Assembly: GCF_020889705.1 (NCBI RefSeq)
Contig: NZ_JACMYP010000060.1
Location: 1 to 36,075 of the forward strand
Source: Bradyrhizobium altum
Lineage (GTDB): Bacteria; Pseudomonadota; Alphaproteobacteria; Rhizobiales; Xanthobacteraceae
Length of the DNA: 36,075 nucleotides
Direction: 5' to 3'
Shown: piece by piece, positions 1 through 8,016 of the stretch
Numbering within the stretch: position 1 is the first letter of the stretch
Layout: each line of letters opens with the position of its first letter
Notes under the pieces: model-generated
Told to the model about the DNA's origin: nothing
The model's database searches: none
The model's input: only the letters and a program-made list of their open reading frames with translations
Translations under genes and position numbers: made by a program

Positions 1-1038
1 CGCCGCATCAAGGTGGTCGAGGCCGGCCACCCCGTGCCCGATGAAGCCGGCCTGCGCGCGGCCGACGATACGCTGCGGCTGGCGGCGGAAGCCACCCCCG
101 ACGATCTCCTGCTGGTGCTGCTGACCGGCGGCGGCTCGGCGAACTGGATCGCACCCGTCGAGGGCGTGAGCTTTGCCCAGAAGCAGCAGGTCAACCGCGC
201 GCTGCTGCGCTCCGGCGCGCCGATCGGCGAGATGAACATCGTCCGCAAGCATCTGTCGCGCATCAAAGGGGGGCGGCTGGCACGCGCCGGCCAGCACGCC
301 GCCGAGATCGTGACGCTGGCGATCTCGGACGTGCCGCATGACGATCCCTCGGCGATCGCCTCGGGGCCGACGGTGCCGGATCCGACTACGCTCGCGCATG
401 CCCGCGCGCTGGTCGCGAAGTACAACCTCTCGGTCGATGACGCGGTCCGCCGCGCGCTCGACGATCCCAGGAACGAGAGCTGCAAGCCGGGCGATCCCGC
501 CTTTGCGCGGGCGACGTTCGAGCTGCTGGCAAAGCCTAAGGCCTCGATCGACGCCGCGGTGAAGGTCGCGCAGGACGCCGGCTACGAGACCATCGCGCTC
601 GGCGCCGATCTCGAAGGCGAGGCCCGCGACGTCGCGGCCGGGCACGCCAGGCTCGCACTGAAAGCCCGCGGTGAGCGCAAGCGCGTCGCGATCATCTCCG
701 GCGGCGAACTCACGGTGACGGTGCGCGGCAATGGCCGCGGCGGCCCCAACCAGGAGTACGCGCTGGCGCTGGCCGACCTGCTCAAGGACACGCCCGACAT
801 CTCGGCGCTCGCCGCCGACACCGACGGCGCCGATGGCGGCGCCGGCAGCGCCGCTGATCCCGCCGGGGCCGTGATCGACCAGGCGACATTCGCGAAGATG
901 AAATCGATCGGCCTCGATCCCGGGGCCTATCTCGAGAACAACGATGCCACCGGCTTCTTCGCGCAAACCGGCGATCTGTTGCTGACAGGCCCGACGCTGA
1001 CGAATGTCAACGATGTGCGCGTGATTTTGGTGGATTGA
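1..1038 (+). CDS. Glycerate 2-kinase (MOFRL/TtuD family), 5' end cut by window
   Basis: The frame is open from the first base, so the true start lies upstream of the window; 345 residues are visible. It ends with the MOFRL domain: SGGELTVTV followed by a G-x-G-RGGPNQE motif at visible residues 233-252, then AADTDGADGGAGSAADP. An earlier glycine-rich segment, LLTGGGSANW (about residue 40), and the KHLSRIKGGRLA segment belong to the N-terminal nucleotide-binding domain. Members phosphorylate D-glycerate to 2-phosphoglycerate in serine/glyoxylate/tartrate metabolism; older annotations call them hydroxypyruvate reductase. It is convergent with the MarR gene and a palindromic repeat separates the two. 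There is no visible link to the aromatic genes that follow. Confidence 0.9.
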   Translation, partial: RRIKVVEAGHPVPDEAGLRAADDTLRLAAEATPDDLLLVLLTGGGSANWIAPVEGVSFAQKQQVNRALLRSGAPIGEMNIVRKHLSRIKGGRLARAGQHAAEIVTLAISDVPHDDPSAIASGPTVPDPTTLAHARALVAKYNLSVDDAVRRALDDPRNESCKPGDPAFARATFELLAKPKASIDAAVKVAQDAGYETIALGADLEGEARDVAAGHARLALKARGERKRVAIISGGELTVTVRGNGRGGPNQEYALALADLLKDTPDISALAADTDGADGGAGSAADPAGAVIDQATFAKMKSIGLDPGAYLENNDATGFFAQTGDLLLTGPTLTNVNDVRVILVD

Positions 1039-1047
1039 TCCACCTTC

Positions 1048-1172
1048 GTCATTCCCCGGTGCGCAATTGCGCACCTGAGGGCAGCCCGAAGGGCTGAGCC
1101 CGGAATCCATTCAGCCGCGAAGCTTGCTGCGCAATGGATTCCGGGCTCTCGCTTCGCGAGCCTCGGAATGAC
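1048..1172. repeat. Palindromic intergenic repeat, family A copy 1
   Basis: The element is bounded by GTCATTCC and GGAATGAC. An internal inverted pair, CCCGGAATCCATT / AATGGATTCCGGG, and smaller hairpins such as TGCGCAATTGCGCA lie inside. It sits between two convergent genes, where it can act as a bidirectional terminator or an RNA-stabilising structure. A second copy with the same ends lies at 13477-13575. Confidence 0.85.
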
Positions 1173-1178
1173 AGGGCC

Positions 1179-1697
1179 TCAAAACTCCTGCGCGAGCTTC
1201 GCCAGCATCTCCAGCAGCGCGGCGTGGTTGGCCGGGCCGAGCACCTCGATCAGCCGCGCCTCGTGCTTGTTGGCGACCAGCTTCTTGGCGCGCGCCAGCA
1301 CGGCACGGCCCCTGTCGGTCAGGACCAGGATGTGGGAACGGCGGTCATTGGTGGAGCGCATCCGCGCGCAAAGGTCGCGGCTCTCCAGCGCGTCGAGCAT
1401 GGCGACGAAATTCGGCCTGAGGATGCCGAGCGTGTTGGCGATCTCGGTCTGGTTGCGGCCCGGATTCTTGTCGAGCAGCAGCAGCACCGAGAACTGCGCC
1501 GGCGTCAGCTGCAGCGGCGCGACGCAGCGCAGGAAGTCCTCGAACACCTTGAGCTGCGCACGCTTCAACGAATAGCCCAGCAGTCCGGACAGTTCGCCCA
1601 GTTGCAGCATGCTGTCGTCCCCGGCAGGATCGACCGGTTCCCTGCGCAGGGCACGCGACGATCTGACGGCATCGGAGGCGGTTTTGGAAACAGTCAT
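1179..1697 (-). CDS. couR: MarR family transcriptional regulator, CouR-like
   Basis: A 172-residue winged-helix regulator. The ATG at 1697 is chosen because a GGAG lies just upstream; a TTG nine codons earlier is the alternative. The HTH and wing are visible as QTEIANTLGILRPNFVAMLDALESRDLCARM then RRSHILVLTDRGRAVL, the normal MarR arrangement. It is divergent from the ABC transporter genes and the shared 180-bp spacer contains a palindrome. In Rhodopseudomonas palustris a MarR protein (CouR) that senses p-coumaroyl-CoA sits at the same place next to a CoA-ligase/transporter locus, so I infer the same role here. The family call is firm; the symbol rests on synteny. Confidence 0.8.
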   Translation of the reverse strand: MTVSKTASDAVRSSRALRREPVDPAGDDSMLQLGELSGLLGYSLKRAQLKVFEDFLRCVAPLQLTPAQFSVLLLLDKNPGRNQTEIANTLGILRPNFVAMLDALESRDLCARMRSTNDRRSHILVLTDRGRAVLARAKKLVANKHEARLIEVLGPANHAALLEMLAKLAQEF

Positions 1698-1754
1698 CGC
1701 TCCAGGCTCGCAATCCCGGTACAAAAAACCCCGCGGGACGCTCGGGGACCTTGA

Positions 1755-1771
1755 GATTATATCTAATAATC
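1755..1771. promoter_or_regulatory. Candidate operator in the marR / ABC transporter divergent spacer
   Basis: GATTAT-N5-ATAATC is a perfect 6-bp inverted repeat in an unusually AT-rich stretch (about 1750-1800) between the two divergent genes. MarR proteins commonly bind palindromes of this size. The assignment to the neighbouring regulator is inference. Confidence 0.4.
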
Positions 1772-1877
1772 GTTATGCACCATATCAAATATCGACGGCT
1801 ATCAACAGCCGATCTCGGCCGACCCGACCGGCACAGCCGGCTGCGGCGGTCCGACGCTTGAGGGGGAGCGCTCGGCC

Positions 1878-2918
1878 TTGAACACAACGATCATGCTGTT
1901 CCTGCTGCAGGACGGCATCACCAATGGCGCGATCTACGCACTGCTCGGGCTGGCCCTGGTGCTGGTGTTCGCGGTGACGCGGGTGATCCTGATCCCGCAG
2001 GGCGAATTCGTCACCTACGGCGCGTTGAGCTACGCCATGCTGGCGACCGGCCAGGTGCCCGGCACCGTGCGCCTTGCCGTCGCGATGGGCCTTGTCGCGT
2101 TCGCGCTCGATCTGTTCTTCGCCCGCAACGCGCTGCATGCCCGGCTGGTGATCCGCTCGGTCGCGCTCAATATCGTCTTTCCCGTTGCACTGCTCGGCCT
2201 CGTCTATGCGCTGGTTGGTCCGAACACGCCGATTGCCGTCAACATTGCGCTTGCACTGCTGATCGTGGCGGCGATCGGGCTGTTTCTCTACCGCATCGCC
2301 TTCCAGCCGATCGCGCACACCTCCGTGCTGGTGCTGCTGATCGCCTCGGTCGGCTGCCATCTGGCGCTGCAAGGCCTCGGCCTGGTGTTCTTCGGCGCCG
2401 AGGGCCTGCGCGCTCCGGCGCTGTCGAATGCCGCGGTGACCGCGGGTCCGCTGCGCTTCACCGGCCAGAGCCTTGCTGTGTATGCCCTGACGGTCGGCTT
2501 CATCGTGGGGCTATGGCTGTTCTTCGGCTACACCAAGACCGGCAAGGCGCTGCGCGCCACCGCGGTCAATCGCCTCGGCGCCCGCCTGGTCGGCATCCGC
2601 ACCACGCTGTCGGGCCAGATCGCATTCCTGCTCGCCTCCGTGATCGGCGCGATTTCGGGCATCCTGATCGTGCCGATCACGACACTCTATTACGACACCG
2701 GCTTCCTGATCGGCCTGAAGGGTTTTATCGCCGCCATCATCGGCGGCCTGGTCAGCTATCCCCTGACCGCGGTCGCGGCCATCGTGGTCGGCATCGTCGA
2801 GGCCTTCTCGTCGTTCTACGCCAGTAATTTCAAGGAAGTCATCGTGTTCACGCTGATCCTTCCCGTCCTGGTGCTGCGCTCGCTCGCAGCGCCCCAGGTC
2901 GAGGAAGAGAAGGACTGA
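1878..2918 (+). CDS. Branched-chain-type ABC transporter permease (LivH family)
   Basis: A 346-residue polytopic membrane protein of the HAAT permease family. It starts with the typical DGITNGAIYALLGLALVLVFAVTRVI segment. The C-terminal half carries the conserved permease-ATPase contact stretch (TGKALRATAVNRLGARLVGI, about residues 217-236). The TTG start at 1878 is preferred because GGGGGAG lies 9 bases upstream; an ATG five codons later has a poorer site. It is longer than the usual 290-residue LivH because of extra N-terminal membrane segments. It is first in a three-gene run with the permease-ATPase fusion and the second ATPase. The substrate is probably an aromatic acid, judged from neighbours, rather than leucine. 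Confidence 0.9.
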   Translation: MNTTIMLFLLQDGITNGAIYALLGLALVLVFAVTRVILIPQGEFVTYGALSYAMLATGQVPGTVRLAVAMGLVAFALDLFFARNALHARLVIRSVALNIVFPVALLGLVYALVGPNTPIAVNIALALLIVAAIGLFLYRIAFQPIAHTSVLVLLIASVGCHLALQGLGLVFFGAEGLRAPALSNAAVTAGPLRFTGQSLAVYALTVGFIVGLWLFFGYTKTGKALRATAVNRLGARLVGIRTTLSGQIAFLLASVIGAISGILIVPITTLYYDTGFLIGLKGFIAAIIGGLVSYPLTAVAAIVVGIVEAFSSFYASNFKEVIVFTLILPVLVLRSLAAPQVEEEKD

Positions 2919-2923
2919 GCGCG

Positions 2924-4693
2924 ATGACACAGCGGCTTCCTCTCATCATCTTCGCGCTCGTGATGGCGGTGATCCCGCTTCTCCCGGGCATCCCGCCGTT
3001 CTGGATCGTGCTGCTCGACAATATCGGCCTCGCCGCGCTGGTCGCGATGGGGCTGGTGCTGCTCACCGGCGTCGGCGGCCTCACCTCGTTCGGACAGGCC
3101 GCGTTCTGCGGCTTCGGCGCCTACACCACGGCGGTGTTGACCACCGCCTACGGCGTCTCGCCGTGGTTGACGCTGCCGGCTTCGCTCGTGGTCAGCGGCA
3201 TTGCAGCGGTGCTGCTCGGCATCGTCACGGTGCGGCTGTCAGGCCACTATCTGCCGCTCGGCACCATCGCCTGGGGCATCGGCCTCTTCTATCTGTTCAG
3301 CAAGCTGGAATTCCTCGGCCGCAACGACGGTATTTCGGGTATTCCGCCGCTCTCGATCGGCTCGTTCAAGATGCTGAGCCCGGATACGATTTATTACGCG
3401 ATCTGGGTCGCGGTGCTGCTCTCCGCGCTCCTGACCATGAACCTGCTGGATTCCCGCACCGGACGCGCCATCCGCGCGTTGCGGCGCGGCCATATTGCGG
3501 CCGAGGCATTCGGCGTGCAGACGCCGCGCGCCAAGCTCCTGGTGTTCATCTATGCGGCGGTGCTGGCCGGCCTGTCCGGCTGGCTCTATGCGCATTTCCA
3601 GCGCGCAGCCAACCCGACCCCGTTCGGCGCGCAGGCCGGCATCGAGTATCTGTTCATCGCTGTCGTCGGCGGCGCCGGTTACGTCTGGGGCGGCGTGCTC
3701 GGCGCCGGCATCGTCGTGATCCTCAAAGAGGTGCTGCAGAGCTACCTGCCCTACATCTTCGGCGGCCAGAGCCAGCTCGAGACCATCGTGTTCGGCATCA
3801 TGCTGGTGCTGCTGTTGCAGCTCGCACCGCAGGGCGTCTGGCCCTGGCTGATGTCGCGGCTGCCGTTCAAGCCGGCCCGCAAGACGCCGGACACATCGGT
3901 GAAGCTGGAACACCGTGAGCGGGCGGCGGGAACGTCTCCGGTCCTGCTGCACATCGACAGGGCGCGCAAGCAGTTCGGCGGCGTGCTCGCGGTGAACGAT
4001 GTTTCATTCGACGTCAACGCCCGCGAGATCGTCGCGCTGATCGGCCCCAACGGCGCCGGCAAGAGCACGACCTTCAACCTGATCACCGGCGTCCTGGGCG
4101 CAACCAGCGGCAAGATCGCCGTGCTCGGCAACGAGGTCGCGAACGCTCCGCCGCAGGAGGTGGTCAAGCTCGGCGTCGCCCGCACGTTCCAGCACGTCAA
4201 GCTGGTGCCCGACATGACCGTGCTGGAGAACGTCGCGATCGGCGCGCATCTGCGCGGCAATTCCGGTGCGATCTCCAGCATGCTGCGGCTCGACCGCGCC
4301 GATGAGGCGAAACTGCTGGCGGAAGCCGCGCGGCAGATCGCGCGCGTCGGCCTGTCCGACCAGATCGACCAGCTCGCGGGTTCGCTGTCCCTCGGACAGC
4401 AACGCATCGTCGAGATTGCGCGTGCGCTGTGCGTCGATCCGATGCTGCTGCTGCTCGACGAACCGGCGGCCGGGCTGCGCCACATGGAGAAGCAGCGGCT
4501 GGCCGCGCTGCTCCGGCAATTGCGCGACGGCGGCATGTCGGTGCTGCTGGTCGAGCACGACATGGGGTTCGTGATGGATCTCGCCGACCGCATCGTGGTG
4601 CTGGATTTCGGCACCAAGATCGCCGAGGGCACGCCGGCCGCGATCAAGCGCAACCCCGACGTGATCAAGGCCTATCTCGGAGCCGCCGCATGA
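2924..4693 (+). CDS. ABC transporter permease-ATPase fusion (LivM-LivG)
   Basis: A 589-residue fusion. Residues 1 to about 310 are a LivM-type permease (GLTSFGQAAFCGFGAYTTA, then RTGRAIRALRRGHIAAEAFGV). After a short hydrophilic linker, residues about 340-589 form a LivG ATPase. Walker A GPNGAGKST begins at residue 374, the signature LSLGQQ is at 488-493 and Walker B LLLLDEP is near 508-514, followed by the switch histidine in LLVEHDMGFV. The gene begins 5 bases after the upstream permease and its stop overlaps the next start (ATGA). Permease and ATPase are separate genes in the E. coli liv system; fusion is seen in alphaproteobacterial aromatic and amino-acid transporters. No catalytic residue appears missing. 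Confidence 0.93.
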   Translation: MTQRLPLIIFALVMAVIPLLPGIPPFWIVLLDNIGLAALVAMGLVLLTGVGGLTSFGQAAFCGFGAYTTAVLTTAYGVSPWLTLPASLVVSGIAAVLLGIVTVRLSGHYLPLGTIAWGIGLFYLFSKLEFLGRNDGISGIPPLSIGSFKMLSPDTIYYAIWVAVLLSALLTMNLLDSRTGRAIRALRRGHIAAEAFGVQTPRAKLLVFIYAAVLAGLSGWLYAHFQRAANPTPFGAQAGIEYLFIAVVGGAGYVWGGVLGAGIVVILKEVLQSYLPYIFGGQSQLETIVFGIMLVLLLQLAPQGVWPWLMSRLPFKPARKTPDTSVKLEHRERAAGTSPVLLHIDRARKQFGGVLAVNDVSFDVNAREIVALIGPNGAGKSTTFNLITGVLGATSGKIAVLGNEVANAPPQEVVKLGVARTFQHVKLVPDMTVLENVAIGAHLRGNSGAISSMLRLDRADEAKLLAEAARQIARVGLSDQIDQLAGSLSLGQQRIVEIARALCVDPMLLLLDEPAAGLRHMEKQRLAALLRQLRDGGMSVLLVEHDMGFVMDLADRIVVLDFGTKIAEGTPAAIKRNPDVIKAYLGAAA

Positions 4694-5421
4694 GTGCGCT
4701 GCTATCGGTGACCGACGTCCACATCGCCTACGGCAAGGTCGAGGCCGTGCGCGGCGTCTCGCTCGACGTTGCAGAGAACGAGATCGTCACCATCATCGGC
4801 GCCAACGGCGCCGGCAAGACCACGTTGCTCAACGCCATCATGGGCGTGCTGCCGCTGCGGGGCCGCACCGCCTTCGCCGGCACCGACATGGCGCCGCTCG
4901 ACATCGAGGACCGCGTCGCGACGGGCCTGAGCCTGGTGCCCGAGCATCGCGAGTTGTTCGGCACCATGAATGTCGAGGACAATCTCGAGCTCGGCGCCTT
5001 CCGGATCGCGAAGGCAACCGCGGCACGCTCGCTGGAGCGGGTCTACACGCTGTTTCCGCGGCTCAAGGAGCGCCGCAAGCAGCTCGCCGGCACGCTGTCC
5101 GGCGGCGAGCAGCAGATGCTGGCGATGGGCCGCGCGCTGATGGGCGCGCCCAAATTGCTGATGCTGGATGAGCCGAGCCTCGGCCTCGCTCCGATCATCG
5201 TCGCCGACATCTTCCGCATCGTCGGCGAGCTTCGCGCAGCCGGCGTCTCGGTGCTGCTGGTCGAGCAGAACGCCCAGGCCGCGCTGCAGATCGCCGACCG
5301 CGCCTATGTGATGGAGCTCGGCGAGTTCGTGCTCAGCGGCTCCGCGAAGGAGATCGCCGCCAACAAGGGCGTCGCCGCGAGCTATCTCGGCTTCCAGCTC
5401 GAAGGCGAGAGCGCGATCTAG
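4690..5421 (+). CDS. ABC transporter ATP-binding protein (LivF family)
   Basis: A 243-residue second ATPase of the importer. The start is the ATG of the ATGA overlap with the preceding gene; longer upstream readings run inside that gene and are not real. Walker A GANGAGKTT (about residues 39-47), signature LSGGEQQMLAMGRAL, Walker B LLMLDEPSLG and the LLVEQNAQAAL switch region are intact. The sequence GLSLVPEHRELFGTMNVEDNL is typical of LivF. It completes the cytoplasmic side of the importer with the fused LivG domain. A strong hairpin follows before the convergent binding-protein gene. Confidence 0.93.
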   Translation: MSALLSVTDVHIAYGKVEAVRGVSLDVAENEIVTIIGANGAGKTTLLNAIMGVLPLRGRTAFAGTDMAPLDIEDRVATGLSLVPEHRELFGTMNVEDNLELGAFRIAKATAARSLERVYTLFPRLKERRKQLAGTLSGGEQQMLAMGRALMGAPKLLMLDEPSLGLAPIIVADIFRIVGELRAAGVSVLLVEQNAQAALQIADRAYVMELGEFVLSGSAKEIAANKGVAASYLGFQLEGESAI

Positions 5422-5439
5422 GCGCCATCGCCCGCTCGT

Positions 5440-5475
5440 GAAGAAGCCGGCCCCTCATTGGGACCGGCTACTTCG
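5440..5475. terminator. Bidirectional terminator-like hairpin
   Basis: The stem GAAG-A-AGCCGG-C-CCC pairs with GGG-A-CCGGCT-A-CTTC around a 5-base loop between two convergent genes. There is no long T-run on either side, so Rho-independent strength is uncertain. Confidence 0.6.
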
Positions 5476-5496
5476 TTTCCGCAGATCGCGCCCAGC

Positions 5497-6648
5497 TCAC
5501 ATCGCCGGGACGTATTTGCCGTCCTTGACCGTCAGCAGGATGCGCGAGCGGTCGTCGAGGCCGTAGCGATCCTTTTCGGTCCAGTTGTAGACACCCTGGC
5601 TCGCCACGATCTCCTTCTCGGAGATGAACGCCTGGCGGATCGCCTCGCGGAATTCCGGCGTGCCGGGCTTGGCGGTCTTCAGCGCCGTCGGGATGATGCG
5701 CTTCAGCACCTCGAAGGCGTCGAAGGAATGGCCGGCGAACTGGCTGCGGCTGTTGGCGCCGTACTTGGCTTCATAGGCCGCGTTCAGCGTCAGGCCCGGC
5801 TTCTTGGTCAGCGCGCTGTCGGCTTGCGTTTCCGGCGACATCACCGGGCCCGCCGACATGATGACGCCTTCCGCGGACGCGCCCGCGATGCGGATGAAGT
5901 CCATCGTGGCGGCACCGTGGGTCTGGTAGATCAGGCCCTTGTAGCCGCGCTCGCGCAGCGCGGTCTGCGGCAGCGCCGCGGCGGTGCCGGAGGCGCCGAC
6001 CAGGATGGCGTCGGGATTGGCGGCGACGAGCTTCAGCACCTGGCCCGCGACCGACGTATCCGGACGCGCGAAGCGCTCCTCATCGGTCATGGTCAGGCCC
6101 ATCGGCACGGCCTGCGCCTTGAAGTCGTTGACCCAGAGATCGCCGTAGGAATCCGAATAGCCGATATAGCCGACGGTCTTGATGTTGTGCGCCTTCATGT
6201 GCTCGTAGAGCACCTTGCCCATGATCGGAATCGACTGCGGCAGGTCGACCGACCATTTCGCGCGGGCCTCATTGATCGGGAACGGCGCGAGACCGAGATG
6301 CGGGATGCCGGCCTCGTTGGCGACCGTCGACACCGCGATCGTCGTCGGCGTGATGCAGGAGCCCATGATGATGTCGGCCTTGGACTCGGTGACGAAGCGC
6401 CGCGTGTTGGTGGTCGCAGCCGTCGGATCGCCGGCGTCGTCGAGCACGATCAGCTTCAGCGGCACGCCGCCGATCTCCTTCGGCACGAAATCGAGCGCGT
6501 TGCGCTCGGGAATGCCGAGCGCCGCGGCGGGGCCGGTGGTCGAGATCGAGATGCCGATGGTGATTTCGTTGGTCTGCGCCAGCGCGGATGCACCCGGCAG
6601 CGCGAAACCGGCTGCGAGCACTGCTGCGGCGAGAGTGGCCTTCCTCAT
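5497..6648 (-). CDS. couP: Periplasmic substrate-binding protein of the ABC importer (LivK/CouP-like)
   Basis: 383 residues. A Sec signal peptide (MRKATLAAAVLAAGFALPGASALAQ) is followed by TNEITIGISISTTGPAAALGIPERNALDF, the usual start of the peripla_BP_6 family. AGGGAGGA precedes the ATG. It lies on the opposite strand from its permease and ATPase genes, at the end of the catabolic operon, so receptor and channel genes are transcribed convergently. In R. palustris the matching protein CouP binds hydroxycinnamates; the same substrate class is inferred here from the adjacent CoA ligase. The symbol is by synteny. Confidence 0.88.
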   Translation of the reverse strand: MRKATLAAAVLAAGFALPGASALAQTNEITIGISISTTGPAAALGIPERNALDFVPKEIGGVPLKLIVLDDAGDPTAATTNTRRFVTESKADIIMGSCITPTTIAVSTVANEAGIPHLGLAPFPINEARAKWSVDLPQSIPIMGKVLYEHMKAHNIKTVGYIGYSDSYGDLWVNDFKAQAVPMGLTMTDEERFARPDTSVAGQVLKLVAANPDAILVGASGTAAALPQTALRERGYKGLIYQTHGAATMDFIRIAGASAEGVIMSAGPVMSPETQADSALTKKPGLTLNAAYEAKYGANSRSQFAGHSFDAFEVLKRIIPTALKTAKPGTPEFREAIRQAFISEKEIVASQGVYNWTEKDRYGLDDRSRILLTVKDGKYVPAM

Positions 6649-6676
6649 TCATTCCTCCCTGCGGATATGTTTTTTG

Positions 6677-6686
6677 GGTTTAAACC
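6677..6686. promoter_or_regulatory. Palindrome GGTTTAAACC upstream of the binding-protein gene
   Basis: A perfect 10-bp palindrome about 30 bases upstream of the binding-protein ATG, in the 103-base gap after the thioesterase gene. It could be an operator or part of a separate promoter allowing extra receptor synthesis. Support is positional only. Confidence 0.25.
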
Positions 6687-6751
6687 AGTTTTGCGGGCCA
6701 ATTCAGCCCCTTCTTTAGGTCATGAGGGGCCGCGAGTCAGCCCTGAACGAG

Positions 6752-7171
6752 TCAGCCCTTCATGAAGCGGTCGATGACCTCCTGCGGAAATGGCGCCGAT
6801 TTCAGCCTGGCGGGATCGTCCGGGTGGCAGCCGACCAGCACCCTTGTCTCGAATGCCTCGATCGCCAACGCCTCGCCCTTGAACACGCGGTGCACCACCT
6901 CGAAGCTCGAGCGCTTGATGCTCTCGATCCGGCTCTCGATGGTAATCCAGTCGCCATGGGTCGACGGGATGTGGAATTTCGCCCGCGTGTCGACCATGGG
7001 AATGCCGACCAGGCCGTATTTGTGGATGAGGTCCTGCTTCGAGCAACCGGCCGCTTCGAACATGATCGAGGTCGAGTCGTCGAACATCGCGAAGTAGCGC
7101 GGGTAGTAGACGATGTTGGCGGGGTCGCAATCGCCCCACTGGATCTGCACGTCGCGCCGATTGACGAACAT
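6752..7171 (-). CDS. Acyl-CoA thioesterase, 4-hydroxybenzoyl-CoA thioesterase family
   Basis: A 139-residue single hot-dog-fold protein. The N-terminal motif QWGDCDPANIVYYPRYF matches the Pseudomonas-type 4-hydroxybenzoyl-CoA thioesterase, whose catalytic aspartate corresponds to Asp16 here. Length fits the family (about 140). It lies downstream of the dehydrogenase and CoA-ligase genes on the same strand, with 63 bases and a hairpin in between. In this setting it would release 4-hydroxybenzoate or vanillate from the CoA ester formed after side-chain shortening, feeding PobA. The substrate is inferred; a YbgC-like broad specificity is possible. Confidence 0.85.
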   Translation of the reverse strand: MFVNRRDVQIQWGDCDPANIVYYPRYFAMFDDSTSIMFEAAGCSKQDLIHKYGLVGIPMVDTRAKFHIPSTHGDWITIESRIESIKRSSFEVVHRVFKGEALAIEAFETRVLVGCHPDDPARLKSAPFPQEVIDRFMKG

Positions 7172-7196
7172 GGATTATCCTCGATTGAGCTGGATC

Positions 7197-7229
7197 GATC
7201 CGGAAGGGCGTTCTGCGCTCTTCCGGATC
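7197..7229. terminator. Hairpin of repeat family D between the dehydrogenase and thioesterase genes
   Basis: GATCCGGAAGGGCG pairs with CGCTCTTCCGGATC (13 of 14 positions) around a 5-base loop. The GGATCATGC end matches the repeats at 11515-11562 and 21344-21415. The dehydrogenase stop codon follows 4 bases after GGATCATGC. Within an operon this would attenuate transcription or mark an mRNA 3' end. Confidence 0.65.
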
Positions 7230-7234
7230 ATGCT

Positions 7235-7996
7235 TCAGCGTGGCGCCATCCGGAGCGCGGCATCGAGCCGTACCACTTCGCCGTTCAGATAGGGATTGTC
7301 GATCATGTGCAGCGCCAGCGAGGCGAACTCGTCGGCCTGCCCCAGCCGGCGCGGGAACGGGATCGCGGCAGCGAGTGAATCCTGCGCCTCCTGCGGCAGG
7401 CCGGCCAGCAAGGGCGTCATGAACAGGCCCGGCGCGATGGTCAGCACGCGGATGCCGAATTGCGCGAGCTCGCGCGCGATCGGCAAGGTCATCGCGACGA
7501 TGCCGCCCTTGGAGGCCGAATAGGCCGCCTGCCCGATCTGGCCGTCATAGGCCGCGACCGAGGCCGTCGAGATCACGACGCCGCGCTCGCCGTTCGCGAG
7601 CGGCTCGAGCTTCGACATCTCGGCGGTCGCAACCCGCAGCATGTTGAACGAGCCGATCAGATTGACCTTGATCACCTTGTCGAAGTCGGCGAGCGCCATC
7701 GGCCCTTCGCGGCCGATCACGCGCTTGGCCACCCCGATGCCGGCACAGTTGACCAGCACGCGGGCCGGACCATGCGCCTTGGCGGCGGCAGCGACCGCGG
7801 CTTCGGCTGCCGCTGCATCGGCGACGTCGCAGACCACCGCAATGCCGCCGATCTCGGCGGCGACGCTCTCGGCGAGCGTGGCGTTGAGGTCGCAGACCGC
7901 GACCTTGGCGCCCTGCGCAGCCAGCCGGCGTGCGGTCGCCGCGCCCAATCCCGATGCACCGCCGGTGACGATGGCGGCCTGGTCCTTCAACTGCAT
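7235..7996 (-). CDS. Short-chain dehydrogenase, 3-hydroxyacyl-CoA dehydrogenase type (HSD10-like)
   Basis: 253 residues, a classical SDR. TGGASGLG (residues 11-18) binds NAD, NCAG lies at about 83-86, and the catalytic triad is Ser146, Tyr159 and Lys163 (YSASK). The phrase VNLIGSFNMLRVATAEM and the ending MIDNPYLNGEVVRLDAALRM resemble type-2 3-hydroxyacyl-CoA dehydrogenases. It starts 20 bases after the CoA-ligase stop, so it is co-transcribed. The inferred job is oxidation of the 3-hydroxy-3-arylpropionyl-CoA made by the hydratase to the 3-keto ester. No thiolase is in the window to complete that route. Confidence 0.88.
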   Translation of the reverse strand: MQLKDQAAIVTGGASGLGAATARRLAAQGAKVAVCDLNATLAESVAAEIGGIAVVCDVADAAAAEAAVAAAAKAHGPARVLVNCAGIGVAKRVIGREGPMALADFDKVIKVNLIGSFNMLRVATAEMSKLEPLANGERGVVISTASVAAYDGQIGQAAYSASKGGIVAMTLPIARELAQFGIRVLTIAPGLFMTPLLAGLPQEAQDSLAAAIPFPRRLGQADEFASLALHMIDNPYLNGEVVRLDAALRMAPR

Positions 7997-8016
7997 GGCA
8001 TTCTCTCCTTGAATGG

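Noticed and set aside
1048..1172. Idea that the repeats are CRISPR units or insertion sequences
   Set aside because: They are single dispersed palindromes without regular spacers, transposase genes or target duplications.
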